Positions 1 through 8,106 of a DNA stretch of 64,000 nucleotides are shown piece after piece. The position numbers and the translations under genes were made by a program. The DNA lies in the NCBI GenBank assembly GCA_963713355.1, contig CAVQLK010000008.1, forward strand, positions 434,001 to 498,000, given 5' to 3'. Each line of letters starts with the position of its first letter. Position 1 is the stretch's first letter. The notes beneath the pieces were generated by a model. It was given only the letters and a program-made list of their open reading frames with translations, made no database searches and was not told the origin of the DNA. Source of the stretch: FEN-1219 sp963713355 (GTDB lineage Bacteria > Pseudomonadota > Gammaproteobacteria > Steroidobacterales > Rariloculaceae).

Positions 1-523
1 TGATGGTGCCGCTGCCGCCGGCGCCCACGAGCCGTACGGCGCCGTTGACGTTCTTGAGCTCGAACGCGCCGTTTACGCCCTCGACGGTCACGTCGCCGTC
101 GTTGACGGTTCCGACTTCGAGCGCGGCGTTGCGCGGCACGCGGACCTCGATATCGTACTCGACGCTGTAGCCCTCCCAACCTCGGCGCCCGCCGTTTTCG
201 TCGGTGGGCCGCACGCGGATCGCGACGCGCCCCGGCTCGCTTTCGGTGCGCAGCTGCATTTCCGCGCGGGCGCGCTCGATGTCGGCTTGGAGATCGCCGC
301 GCACAATTTCCATCGCGCGCATCTCGACGCTGTTGCCGTCGTGCCCCGTCACGCGAATCGGTCCGATGATGTTCTTGACGATGACGACGAGCGGCTCGTT
401 CGCGGGCACGGCGATCGTCTCCGCGAGCTCGCGCGTCTCGACGACGTCGGCGCGGACGTTGCCCGCGAAAGCGAGCAGGGCGGCGGAAGCCGTTCCCGTT
501 GCGATTCGAGTCAGTGGCTGCAT
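1..523 (-). CDS. Secreted DUF4097-like (putative adhesin) protein, C-terminus off window
   Basis: The reading frame opens with ATG at 523 behind a strong AAAAGGAGA ribosome site and runs off the left edge, so only about 174 residues are visible. Residues 1-25 form a Sec signal peptide ending near NVRA/DVV. The rest is a run of short beta strands with repeating forms such as VEGVNGAF and KNVNGAV, the pattern of DUF4097 beta-solenoid proteins. It starts 11 bases after the stop of the upstream anti-sigma gene, so the three genes (sigma, anti-sigma, this) look like one operon. DUF4097 proteins often sit beside ECF sigma or HEAT anti-sigma genes; their biochemical role is unknown. An envelope stress effector or sensor is inference. 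Confidence 0.75.
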   Translation of the reverse strand, partial: MQPLTRIATGTASAALLAFAGNVRADVVETRELAETIAVPANEPLVVIVKNIIGPIRVTGHDGNSVEMRAMEIVRGDLQADIERARAEMQLRTESEPGRVAIRVRPTDENGGRRGWEGYSVEYDIEVRVPRNAALEVGTVNDGDVTVEGVNGAFELKNVNGAVRLVGAGGSGTI

Positions 524-534
524 GGGTTCTCCTT

Positions 535-1335
535 TTAGACCTCGGGGTTCGCCGGCGCCGGCTCGGCCCCGACTTCGCTCAATGCCATCTGCAAGTACTC
601 CCGCACTGCGGGATCGAGCTCGGTGCGCTCGAGAACGGCGCGCACCGCGTCGACGGCCGGCTGATCAGCCGCGAGCAACGCGTCCGTCAAAGCCACCTGG
701 AGCAGCGGCGATTCCTGCCGCTCGAGCGCCATCGCGAGGCCTTCGATGACGCCTGGACGGTCGAGGTCGGCGCGCAGCGCGTCGATTGCCGCGAGCCGAA
801 CGCTCAAGTTCGAGTCGTACTGCACGCGCTCGAGCAACGCGTTGACGATCTCCGGCGCTCGCGCCGTGCGCCGCGACCATTCGACGCCGAGCAAGCGCTC
901 GGATGCGGACTGATGATCGAGAAGCGCGAGACCGACGGTGCGTACCTCGTCGCGCAGCGCGGCGACTTCGGCATCGACGGGCGAGGGCAGCTGCTGACCT
1001 ACAGCCAAACCGATCAATGCGAGCGCGGCCGCGAGCCCCATTTGCAGCGCCGGTTGCTGCGGCCACCAGCCGCCGAGCCGGCGCTCAGTCCAAGGGCGCG
1101 ACTCCCGCGCTTCGTATGCGGCCAATCCCGCGTGGAACCGCGCGCGCAGCCGCTCGTGCGGTACCTGCTCGTCATCGAGATTCCCGAGGGTATTCCAGGT
1201 CTCAGTCATGGCAGCAACCTCGGCGCGGCACGCCGCGCAGGTTGCAAGGTGCGCTTCGAGCCGCGCTTCGTCGGCGCCCGGAAGCTGCCCTTGCAACCGG
1301 TCCATCAATAGCGGTGTCGTCTCTTCACACGTCAT
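535..1335 (-). CDS. Anti-sigma factor: zinc-finger (zf-HC2), one membrane segment, HEAT-repeat C-terminus
   Basis: 266 residues from the ATG at 1335, which overlaps the TGA of the sigma gene (ATGA), a sign of translational coupling. Residues 29-36 hold the His-x3-Cys-x2-Cys zinc motif (HLATCAAC) of ZAS anti-sigma domains. A hydrophobic stretch at about residues 96-113 is a single membrane crossing. Beyond about residue 150 come helical repeats (VRLAAIDALRADLDRPGVIE and LLQVALTDALLAADQPAVDA) that read as HEAT repeats and would lie outside the cytoplasm. The N-terminal domain should bind the ECF factor encoded just upstream. The HEAT region may sense a partner in the periplasm (inference). A longer in-frame start at 1425 would run deep into the sigma gene and has no ribosome site. 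Confidence 0.85.
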   Translation of the reverse strand: MTCEETTPLLMDRLQGQLPGADEARLEAHLATCAACRAEVAAMTETWNTLGNLDDEQVPHERLRARFHAGLAAYEARESRPWTERRLGGWWPQQPALQMGLAAALALIGLAVGQQLPSPVDAEVAALRDEVRTVGLALLDHQSASERLLGVEWSRRTARAPEIVNALLERVQYDSNLSVRLAAIDALRADLDRPGVIEGLAMALERQESPLLQVALTDALLAADQPAVDAVRAVLERTELDPAVREYLQMALSEVGAEPAPANPEV

Positions 1336-1886
1336 GCCGATACCTCTCCTGCCATATCGAGATAGATTTCGCGGAGCTGCTTCATCGCGCGATGCACTCG
1401 AACCTTGACCGCACCGACCGAGCAATCGAGCACGCGTGCGATCTCGTCATAGCTTTTGTATTCGAAGCGGCTGAGGACGAGCACCTCGCGCCGCTCGGCC
1501 GGCAGGCGCAGCAACGCCTGCCGCACGAGATCGCTCTCACGGTCGTCGTGCTGTTCCTCGTGCGCGTCGCCTGCTGCGGTTTCTTCCATGATCGGCGTCG
1601 CCGGCAGGTGATCGGTGGCTCGGCGCTTCAGATGCGCGAGGCACGAGTTGCGCGCGATGCCGAACATCCACGGCACGAGCTCACTGTCGTCCTTGAACGT
1701 CGCCTTGTACTTCAACATTTTCATGAATACGTCCTGCACGAGGTCTTCGGCGGTCGAGCGATTGCCCGTCATGCGCAAGCAGTAACCGTAGACGCGCGCG
1801 TGATGGCGCTCGAACAGCGTCGCGAGACCTGCCGTCCGGCCGCTGCGGACTTGCCGCATCAATTCCGAGTCGCTCGTTGCCTTCAC
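1332..1886 (-). CDS. RNA polymerase ECF-type sigma factor
   Basis: A protein of about 184 residues with sigma-70 region 2 (ARVYGYCLRMTGNRSTAEDL, then VQDVFMKML) and region 4 (LLRLPAERREVLVLSRFEYK, then SYDEIARVLDCSVGAVKVRV) joined by a short linker, which defines an ECF sigma factor. The frame stays open to a TTG at 1940. I prefer the GTG at 1886 (VKATSDSELMRQ), because the extra 18 residues are unlike sigma factors and the DNA under them (AATATTAAT near 1916-1924) looks like a -10 element. The gene overlaps the anti-sigma start by 4 bases. It should direct RNA polymerase to a small envelope regulon when its anti-sigma factor releases it. The exact start is uncertain. Confidence 0.88.
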   Translation of the reverse strand: MKATSDSELMRQVRSGRTAGLATLFERHHARVYGYCLRMTGNRSTAEDLVQDVFMKMLKYKATFKDDSELVPWMFGIARNSCLAHLKRRATDHLPATPIMEETAAGDAHEEQHDDRESDLVRQALLRLPAERREVLVLSRFEYKSYDEIARVLDCSVGAVKVRVHRAMKQLREIYLDMAGEVSA

Positions 1887-1941
1887 GAATCTATGGTCGC
1901 CATGTCCTAAGCACTGATTAATATTCGCGAGCGCCGTCAAA

Positions 1942-1967
1942 GGTTACATGCGGCCCGGCATGTAACC
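1942..1967. promoter_or_regulatory. 26-bp inverted repeat upstream of the ECF operon, probable operator
   Basis: Two perfect 10-bp arms, GGTTACATGC and GCATGTAACC, flank a 6-base centre. The repeat lies 20-50 bases upstream of the AT-rich -10-like element of the sigma gene. It has no T-run, so it is not an intrinsic terminator for either strand. The geometry fits a dimeric regulator site. The regulator is not identifiable from this window. Confidence 0.5.
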
Positions 1968-2256
1968 ATTTCGCGGTTGCCGTATCTAACGCCTAGCCGC
2001 TCGGTATCGCCGAGCGGAGCATGAAGGGGGGCCCCTTTGGACACAGCCGACGGCAGGCACGGCACGCGACGGCCGAGCGTGCCTTTGCGCCAAAGCGCGA
2101 GCGAAATCGCTACTTGTTGTCCCGCAAACGCGACTCGCGGTCCGGCCGAGTGAACGAGGAACGTTTGTGAATCAGCGGGTTACGTTAGGCAACCACGCTG
2201 GCACGCTCGCTGCAAAAGGCTCGCGAACAGCTCGCTAGCTCGCTGGGGAGGATTCT
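1968..2256. other. Intergenic region between divergent genes, one hairpin, no gene seen
   Basis: About 290 bases with no convincing reading frame. It contains an 8-bp hairpin, CCGCTCGG at 1997-2004 and CCGAGCGG at 2010-2017, with a 5-base loop and no following T-run. Just before the next gene is a strong GGGGAGGA ribosome site at 2245-2252. No clear sigma-70 promoter pair was found. Confidence 0.4.
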
Positions 2257-4566
2257 TTGCAGCCGATGAACGCCATTCGCGGAGCATTGTTCGCCGCGCT
2301 GCTCCTGGGGAATGGGACGGCGGTTGCGCAGCCCGACGTCGCCTCCGTCGCCGAAGTCTCCTCGAGCCGGGTCGGAAACTTGGCGATTCCGCATTCGACC
2401 GAGGCGGTACAGATCGACGGCGTGCTCGACGACGCGATCTGGCGAGCCGCGCTCGCGTTGCCGCTGACGATCGAGACGTATCCTCGCGAGAACCAGACGC
2501 CCGACGTCGAGACGACGGCGTACCTCGTCGAGAACGGCGATCAGCTCTTGATCGCTTTCGACGCGCGCGACCCGAACCCCGAATCGATCCGAGCATATTT
2601 GCGCGATCGCGACTCGGCGTTCAACGACGATTTCGTCGGCGTCGTGCTCGATACCTTCAACGATCAGCGCCGCGCGTTCGAGTTCTTCGTCAACCCATTC
2701 GGCGTCCAGATGGATCTCATCAACGACGACGTCAATCGCAGCGAGAGCGAGTCGTGGGACGCGATCTGGGATTCGGCCGGCCAGATCAACGAACGAGGCT
2801 TCGCCGTCGAGATGGCGATTCCGTTCAGCCAACTGCGCTTTCCGCACGTGGACGGCGATCAAACGTGGGGCATCGACGTGCTGCGCTTCTGGCCGCGCGC
2901 GCAGCGCGTGCGGATCTCGAACAATCCGCAGGACCGCAACTTGAGCTGTTATCTGTGCCAGTTCGGTAAGTTCACGGGCTTCGCGAACGCGGAGCCCGGC
3001 AAGGCGCTCGAAGTAGTGCCGACGCTGACGTCGTCGCGTACGGATTCGCGGCCCGTACCTCCGGCAACGGCGGCTCCAGGCCAGCTCGTGCCGGGAGACT
3101 TCGAGACCGAGGCCGGGCTCGGAGTCCGCTGGGGCATCACGCCGGACCTGACGCTCGACGTCACGCTGAATCCCGACTTTTCGCAGGTCGAGGCCGACGT
3201 CGCGCAGCTCGAGGAAAACACGACGTTCGCGCTGTTCTATCCGGAGTCGCGGCCGTTCTTCCTCGAGGGCGAGGACTACTACTCGAGCCCGCTGCAGGCC
3301 GTGTTCACGCGAACGGTCGCGGATCCCGACGTAGGCGCGAAGTTCACGGGCCGCACCGGAGACAACACCATCGGCGTGTTCGCGACGAACGACGCAATCA
3401 CCAACCTGCTGTTTCCCGGGCCGTTCGGCTCGCGGAGCACGTCGCTCGATCAAGAAAACAACGCGTTCGTCGGCCGGTACGCGCTTGGCTTCGGCCGGAC
3501 ATCGCAGATCGGCGCGCTCGTGACGAGCCGTGAGGGCGACGGATATAGCAATCAGGTCGGCGGATTCGACGGCCGCTATTTCATGAACGACAACAGCACT
3601 CTGCGCTTCCAGTATCTCGATTCGCGGACCGAGTATCCGGCGCAGGTGGTCGAGGACTTCGACCAGGCCGAGGAGCTCGAAGGCGACGCATGGCGCCTCG
3701 AATACCGCTACGGTTCGCGCAACTGGTTCGCGCAGATCAACCACCAGGATCTCGACCCGACCTTCCGCGCAGACTCGGGCTTCATCGGGCGCGTCGATCT
3801 CGTCCAAGACGGGTTCGAGTTCAACCGCACGTTCTACGGCGACGAGGACGCGTGGTACACGGATTGGCGCCTAGGCATGCAAGGCGGCCGCTCGGAGACC
3901 GCCGGCGGTCAGCTCATCAATCGCAACGTCCAGCCGTTCATCTCGTTCCAAGGCCCGTGGCAGTCGTTCGCACGTCTCGGCATCGGCGACCGCAAAGAGC
4001 ATTGGAACGGCGTGACCTACGACACGAACGGCGCCTTCGTCTTCGGGCAGTTCCGCCCGCGCAGCGGCCTCAACATCAACATGCAGATCAATCGCGGCGA
4101 GCAGATCGATTACACGAACTCCCGCTTGGCCGACCAACGGCGCTACCAGCCGCAGATCGATTGGAACGCGACGCGCCACTTGCTCGTGCGCTTGCGTTAC
4201 ACATCCGATCACTTGATGGCGAAGGATGGCGCGACGATATTCGATGCCAAGCTGACCGACTTGCGGCTCACATGGCAGTTCAACGTGCGCAGCTTCGTGC
4301 GCTTGACGCTGCAAGATCAGGACGTCGACCGAAACCTGGCTCTCTACACGGACCCGGACAACGACCCGAGCACGCCGCCGCCCGTTCTGCCACCTGAACG
4401 CACGAAGACGCTCGCCTCGCAGTTGCTTTACTCGTACAAATTGAATCCGCAGACAGTGCTGTTCGCCGGGTATTCCGACAACAGCGTCGAGGACGTAACG
4501 ACGCGCGAGATGGAGAAGACCGGCCGCACGCTGTTCTTCAAGCTCAGCTACGCCTGGACGCCCTGA
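2257..4566 (+). CDS. Outer-membrane protein with CBM9-like domain and DUF5916 beta-barrel
   Basis: 769 residues. The TTG at 2257 stands 5 bases after the GGAGG core; an ATG at 2266 is the alternative. Residues 1-25 are a signal peptide ending TAVAQ. Residues 45-230 carry the family-9 carbohydrate-binding-like fold: IDGVLDDAIWRAA, then DDFVGVVLDTFNDQRRAFEF and VEMAIPFSQLRF. The remainder is a DUF5916 barrel (TPDLTLDVTLNPDFSQVEAD; NTTFALFYPESRPFFLEG) with many alternating-residue strands, ending in YAWTP. Such proteins are common in polymer-degrading Gram-negatives and resemble outer-membrane ligand-binding barrels. The ligand is unknown. It ends 9 bases from the convergent amidohydrolase stop. 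Confidence 0.85.
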   Translation: MQPMNAIRGALFAALLLGNGTAVAQPDVASVAEVSSSRVGNLAIPHSTEAVQIDGVLDDAIWRAALALPLTIETYPRENQTPDVETTAYLVENGDQLLIAFDARDPNPESIRAYLRDRDSAFNDDFVGVVLDTFNDQRRAFEFFVNPFGVQMDLINDDVNRSESESWDAIWDSAGQINERGFAVEMAIPFSQLRFPHVDGDQTWGIDVLRFWPRAQRVRISNNPQDRNLSCYLCQFGKFTGFANAEPGKALEVVPTLTSSRTDSRPVPPATAAPGQLVPGDFETEAGLGVRWGITPDLTLDVTLNPDFSQVEADVAQLEENTTFALFYPESRPFFLEGEDYYSSPLQAVFTRTVADPDVGAKFTGRTGDNTIGVFATNDAITNLLFPGPFGSRSTSLDQENNAFVGRYALGFGRTSQIGALVTSREGDGYSNQVGGFDGRYFMNDNSTLRFQYLDSRTEYPAQVVEDFDQAEELEGDAWRLEYRYGSRNWFAQINHQDLDPTFRADSGFIGRVDLVQDGFEFNRTFYGDEDAWYTDWRLGMQGGRSETAGGQLINRNVQPFISFQGPWQSFARLGIGDRKEHWNGVTYDTNGAFVFGQFRPRSGLNINMQINRGEQIDYTNSRLADQRRYQPQIDWNATRHLLVRLRYTSDHLMAKDGATIFDAKLTDLRLTWQFNVRSFVRLTLQDQDVDRNLALYTDPDNDPSTPPPVLPPERTKTLASQLLYSYKLNPQTVLFAGYSDNSVEDVTTREMEKTGRTLFFKLSYAWTP

Positions 4567-4575
4567 CCCGGCTCG

Positions 4576-5613
4576 CTAGAGCTTGAACACGCGCTCCGCG
4601 TTCGTCTGATAGAACGCTTTGTGGTCCTCGTAGGTGAGCGGCAGCTCGTCCGTGACGTTCACTTCCTCCGGCACGAACTGATACGGATAGTCCATTGCAT
4701 ACATGAGCCGGTCCATGCCCATCACGTCTTGCACGTAGCGGATCGGCGGTGTCCATGCCATGCCGCTCGTCGTGTAGTAAAAATTCTGCTTGAAGTACTC
4801 GCTGGCTTTGCGCTCGAGCTTCGGTTGGCTCGCGTAGCGGCCCGAGCGAACACTCGCGCCGTGCATGAAGTCGATGCGCGAGAGCCAGTACGGCAATCCT
4901 TCGCCCAAGTGGCCAAGCACGATCTTAAGCTTCGGGAACCGATCGAACACGCCGCTGACGACGAGCCGCAGCGCATGCAGCGCCGTCTCCACGGCGAAGC
5001 CGAACACTGCGCCGTCGAGCCCCCGCGCCATGAACGGCTTGATCATGTCGTTCGGCGGCGTGTTCGGGTGAATGTAGACGGGCGCGTCGAGCGCTTCGGC
5101 TGCCGCGAATATGTCCCAGAACTTCGGGTCGTCGAGATACTCGCCCTGCGTGTGCGAGTTGACGATCGCGCCTTTCAGGCCGAGTGATCGCACGCCGCGC
5201 TCGAGCTCGGCCGCTGCGGCGGCGGGGTCCTGAGGCGCTATGGCGGCGAGTCCCGCGAAGCGCGCCGGATTTGCGGCGATCGCCGCCGCGAGCTCGTCAT
5301 TGACGGCACGCGCGAGGGCAGCGCCCGTCGCAGCGTCGAAGATCTGTACGCCCGGCGACGTCAGCGACAGGATCTGCAGGTGGATGCCCGTCGCGTCCAT
5401 GTCGTCGATGCGCCGCGCCCCGAGATCCTGCAGCCGCTCGCTGACCAAGCGCGTGCGCTCGCTGGGATTCGTGAGGTAATAGCCCATGAGGCTGTTGAAG
5501 CCGATGTCGTCCGAGCCCTTGCGCGCGAGCAGCTCGCGGTAGGCGCGAACGAGGTCCTTCGTGGCGAAGGCCTCCTCGGTCGCGATTCGTTTGAAGCCAA
5601 GATCCGTGCGCAA
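4576..5613 (-). CDS. Amidohydrolase-2 family protein, probable aromatic acid decarboxylase
   Basis: 345 residues, full length for the ACMSD/gamma-resorcylate decarboxylase branch of the amidohydrolase superfamily. Likely metal ligands and catalytic residues are Glu13/Glu14 in ATEEAF, His182 in YIHPNTPP, His235 in LGHLGEG and Asp308 in YAMDYPYQ. The EEA motif in place of HxH near the N-terminus is typical of non-oxidative aromatic decarboxylases such as gamma-resorcylate or 5-carboxyvanillate decarboxylase. The gene lies 18 bases behind an aromatic-acid transporter gene on the same strand, so uptake and decarboxylation of a hydroxybenzoate-type acid is a fair inference. The real substrate cannot be read from sequence; hydrolysis is also possible in this superfamily. 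Confidence 0.85.
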   Translation of the reverse strand: MRTDLGFKRIATEEAFATKDLVRAYRELLARKGSDDIGFNSLMGYYLTNPSERTRLVSERLQDLGARRIDDMDATGIHLQILSLTSPGVQIFDAATGAALARAVNDELAAAIAANPARFAGLAAIAPQDPAAAAAELERGVRSLGLKGAIVNSHTQGEYLDDPKFWDIFAAAEALDAPVYIHPNTPPNDMIKPFMARGLDGAVFGFAVETALHALRLVVSGVFDRFPKLKIVLGHLGEGLPYWLSRIDFMHGASVRSGRYASQPKLERKASEYFKQNFYYTTSGMAWTPPIRYVQDVMGMDRLMYAMDYPYQFVPEEVNVTDELPLTYEDHKAFYQTNAERVFKL

Positions 5614-5631
5614 CGTTCGTTCTCCGTTTTG

Positions 5632-6972
5632 TCAGCTCGCGATTACGGGCTGTCGCGCCGACGCGGTTTGGCGCTTCAGCAACGCCACGGCGGCCATGCC
5701 GATCAGCACCGGCGCGATACAGCCCAAGTAGACGGAGCGCGGGTTCGCGGCCGTTGCGAGCACGAGGCCGCCGATCGCCGGGCCGACGATGGAGCCGACG
5801 CGGCCGACGCCGAGCGCCCAGCCCAAGCCCGTCGCTCGCATCGTGACGGGGTATGTCATCGAGGCGAGCGCCGTCGCGCCGACCTGTGCGCCGATGACGC
5901 CCACCCCGGCGAGCATCAGGATCGCCGTCGTCGGCCCTTGCGCGAGGCCGGTGGCCGTCGCGAACGTGTAGAAGCCGATCGCCGCGAGCAGCAAACCGAC
6001 GAGCACCATGCGATGCGTGCCGAGCCGATCCATGAATAGACCGATCGCGTAGGTGCCGACGACGCCGCCGACGTGGTACAGCGTCGTCATGACGTTCGCC
6101 TGCGTCAGCGTGAAGCCGGAGGCGTTCAACGATGTTGGCAGCCAATTGATGGCCAGATAGACGTTCAGCAGGCTCATGAAGAACGCGACCCAGAGGCACA
6201 GCGTCGCGACGCTGCGGCCGTCCTTGAAGAGATCGAGCACCGTGGCTTTGCCGCCTTCAGGGTCGTTAGAGACGATTGCGACGTCGTCGTCGGCGCCGAG
6301 CTGCGGCTCGATCTGGCGTAGTAGCCGCTTTGCTTCGGCTTGGCGGCCGGGCACGGCGGCCGCGAAGCGAATCGATTCGGGCAAGAACCTCCAGAGCGCC
6401 ACGGCAAGCACGAGCGGCAGAATGCCTCCCACGGCGAAGACGGCGCGCCACCCGAACGGCTCCACGAGCTGTGCGGCGGCCGCGCCCGCCGCAATCGCGC
6501 CGAGCGAGATCCCGCTGCCGACGAACATCACGATGACTGCGCGCCGCTTGTGGGGCGCGTACTCCGAAGCGAGCCCGATCGCATTCGGCAACGCGGCGCC
6601 CAAGCCGAGGCCCGTGAAGAAGCGCAGGACGAGCAGCTCGCCGAGCGAGCTCACGCCGAGCGTCCCCAGCGTGCCGAGGCCGAACGCGACGCAGGAATAG
6701 ACGATCACGCGGCGGCGGCCGGCTCGATCGGCGAGCGGTGCCAGCAGCATCGCGCCGAGCATGACGCCGAACAACCCGGCGCTGAAAGTGGGGCCGAGAG
6801 CTCCACGGGCGAGTCCCCAATCTCGGCTAATGGCCGGAGCGACGTAGGTGATCGCCTGCACGTCGAAGCCGTCCACGAACAGCACGGCCGCGCACAGCAG
6901 GAACGCTCGCAGCTGAAAGGCGCCGACGCCGCGCGTATCGATGATGTCCGAAACGTCGACGGCCCTGGTCAC
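5632..6972 (-). CDS. MFS transporter, aromatic acid:H+ symporter (AAHS) type
   Basis: 446 residues with about twelve hydrophobic helices. The segment LLCAAVLFVDGFDVQAITYV with its DGFD motif, and PLADRAGRRRVIV between helices 2 and 3, are hallmarks of AAHS carriers such as PcaK and BenK. The start is a GTG (VTRAVDVSDIID), as no ATG precedes the conserved region. It is upstream of, and probably co-transcribed with, the amidohydrolase gene 18 bases away. Inner-membrane import of a benzoate- or hydroxybenzoate-like acid is inferred from family and neighbour. Confidence 0.87.
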   Translation of the reverse strand: MTRAVDVSDIIDTRGVGAFQLRAFLLCAAVLFVDGFDVQAITYVAPAISRDWGLARGALGPTFSAGLFGVMLGAMLLAPLADRAGRRRVIVYSCVAFGLGTLGTLGVSSLGELLVLRFFTGLGLGAALPNAIGLASEYAPHKRRAVIVMFVGSGISLGAIAAGAAAAQLVEPFGWRAVFAVGGILPLVLAVALWRFLPESIRFAAAVPGRQAEAKRLLRQIEPQLGADDDVAIVSNDPEGGKATVLDLFKDGRSVATLCLWVAFFMSLLNVYLAINWLPTSLNASGFTLTQANVMTTLYHVGGVVGTYAIGLFMDRLGTHRMVLVGLLLAAIGFYTFATATGLAQGPTTAILMLAGVGVIGAQVGATALASMTYPVTMRATGLGWALGVGRVGSIVGPAIGGLVLATAANPRSVYLGCIAPVLIGMAAVALLKRQTASARQPVIAS

Positions 6973-7121
6973 GGCTCAGCTTGCTCTAAGGATGGGTGGA
7001 GTGACGTAAGTCCGGCGCAATCATAAACGACTGTGACTGAAGCCGCTTTCTGGGCGACCCGTCGTCCACTAAGATCCGTCGCATCTTCGGGACGTTCGCC
7101 GGCTCCATACGAGGTCATCCC

Positions 7122-8012
7122 ATGCAGAACCGCAATCCCTATGCCGCTCCGCAGGCGAATGTGACGCGCGGCGACGGCAACGTCGAGGGGTACGGCGAGA
7201 TCAAGATGTTCTCCGCACAAGGCCGCCTCGGCCGCGTGCGCTACATCGGGTACTCGGTCGGTCTCTCGATCCTTGTCATGCTCGTGTTCGGCATCCTGGC
7301 CGGGCTGGCCGCACTGATCGATCAAACTGCCACGGCGGCCGTAATAGGGATCGGTTACATAGTGGTCATCGTCGTGCAGTTCTTGCTGACGATTCAGCGC
7401 TCGCACGACATGAACGTGACGGGCTGGCTTTCGTTGATCTCGCTGATTCCGCTCGGCGTGCTGGTGTTCTGGTTCGTGCCGGGCACGCGCGGCGAGAACG
7501 ACTACGGCAAGCCTCCGCCGCCAAACACGACCGGCGTGATCGTGCTGGCATGCGTTGTGCCGCTCGTCGGCATCGTCGGCATGCTGGCCGCCATCGCGAT
7601 TCCCGCATACCAGGACTACACGACTCGCGCGCAGATTTCAGAAGGCCTCAACCTCGCCGCAGCCGCGAAAGCGGCAGTTGCCGAATCCTATGCGAGAAGC
7701 AATCAGGCGCCGTCGGACCGCAGCGCGGCAGGGCTATCCCCCGTGGCGACCGACACGAGCGGCCAATACGTGGAAAGCGTGGACGTCGCCGGCGGCACGA
7801 TCCTCGTGACGTACGGCTCCGCGGCGAACCAAACGGTGGCCGGCAGGATTCTCGGGCTTCAGCCGTATGTCACGTCCGATAAGGCCGTCGTTTGGCGCTG
7901 TGGGCAAGGCCCCGCGCCGCAGGGCGCCGTCGCGATGGACGCAGGCGCGCCGTCGGCAGCGGGTGCTACCGACGTCGACCCACGGCACCTGCCGTCCGCT
8001 TGCCGTCCGTGA
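7122..8012 (+). CDS. DUF805 membrane domain fused to a type IV pilin-like C-terminal domain
   Basis: 296 residues, ATG preceded by a GAGGT ribosome site. Residues 28-130 form a DUF805 domain with several membrane helices (GRLGRVRYIGYSVGLSILVM; TIQRSHDMNVTGW; FVPGTRGENDYG). At about residues 140-170 comes the hallmark helix of type IV pilins (MLAAIAIPAYQDYTTRAQIS) followed by a pilin globular domain. The usual prepilin leader and GFTLIE cleavage site are absent: the pilin helix follows directly on the DUF805 domain. The protein is therefore probably a membrane-anchored pilin-like protein that is not processed by PilD (inference). It has no pilus-assembly neighbours here. Confidence 0.85.
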   Translation: MQNRNPYAAPQANVTRGDGNVEGYGEIKMFSAQGRLGRVRYIGYSVGLSILVMLVFGILAGLAALIDQTATAAVIGIGYIVVIVVQFLLTIQRSHDMNVTGWLSLISLIPLGVLVFWFVPGTRGENDYGKPPPPNTTGVIVLACVVPLVGIVGMLAAIAIPAYQDYTTRAQISEGLNLAAAAKAAVAESYARSNQAPSDRSAAGLSPVATDTSGQYVESVDVAGGTILVTYGSAANQTVAGRILGLQPYVTSDKAVVWRCGQGPAPQGAVAMDAGAPSAAGATDVDPRHLPSACRP

Positions 8013-8059
8013 TCCCACGCTAGTTTCCCGGCGCGTCGTTCTCTCGCGGCGTCGAGCCA

Positions 8060-8087
8060 TTGACCTCGATGCGTCGAGGTCTATGAT
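8060..8087 (+). promoter_or_regulatory. Sigma-70 promoter with a palindrome in its spacer
   Basis: TTGACC (8060-8065) and TATGAT (8082-8087) are separated by 16 bases and drive the PQQ dehydrogenase gene at 8107. The spacer and its edges hold an inverted repeat, ACCTCGA at 8063-8069 and TCGAGGT at 8074-8080, placed where a bound repressor would block polymerase. No regulator gene for it was recognised. Confidence 0.6.
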
Positions 8088-8106
8088 CGTGCGGGGGGTA
8101 ATCACC

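Noticed and set aside
2185..3807. 540-residue minus-strand open frame
   Set aside because: Antisense to the DUF5916 protein, whose plus-strand motifs, signal peptide and ribosome site are convincing.
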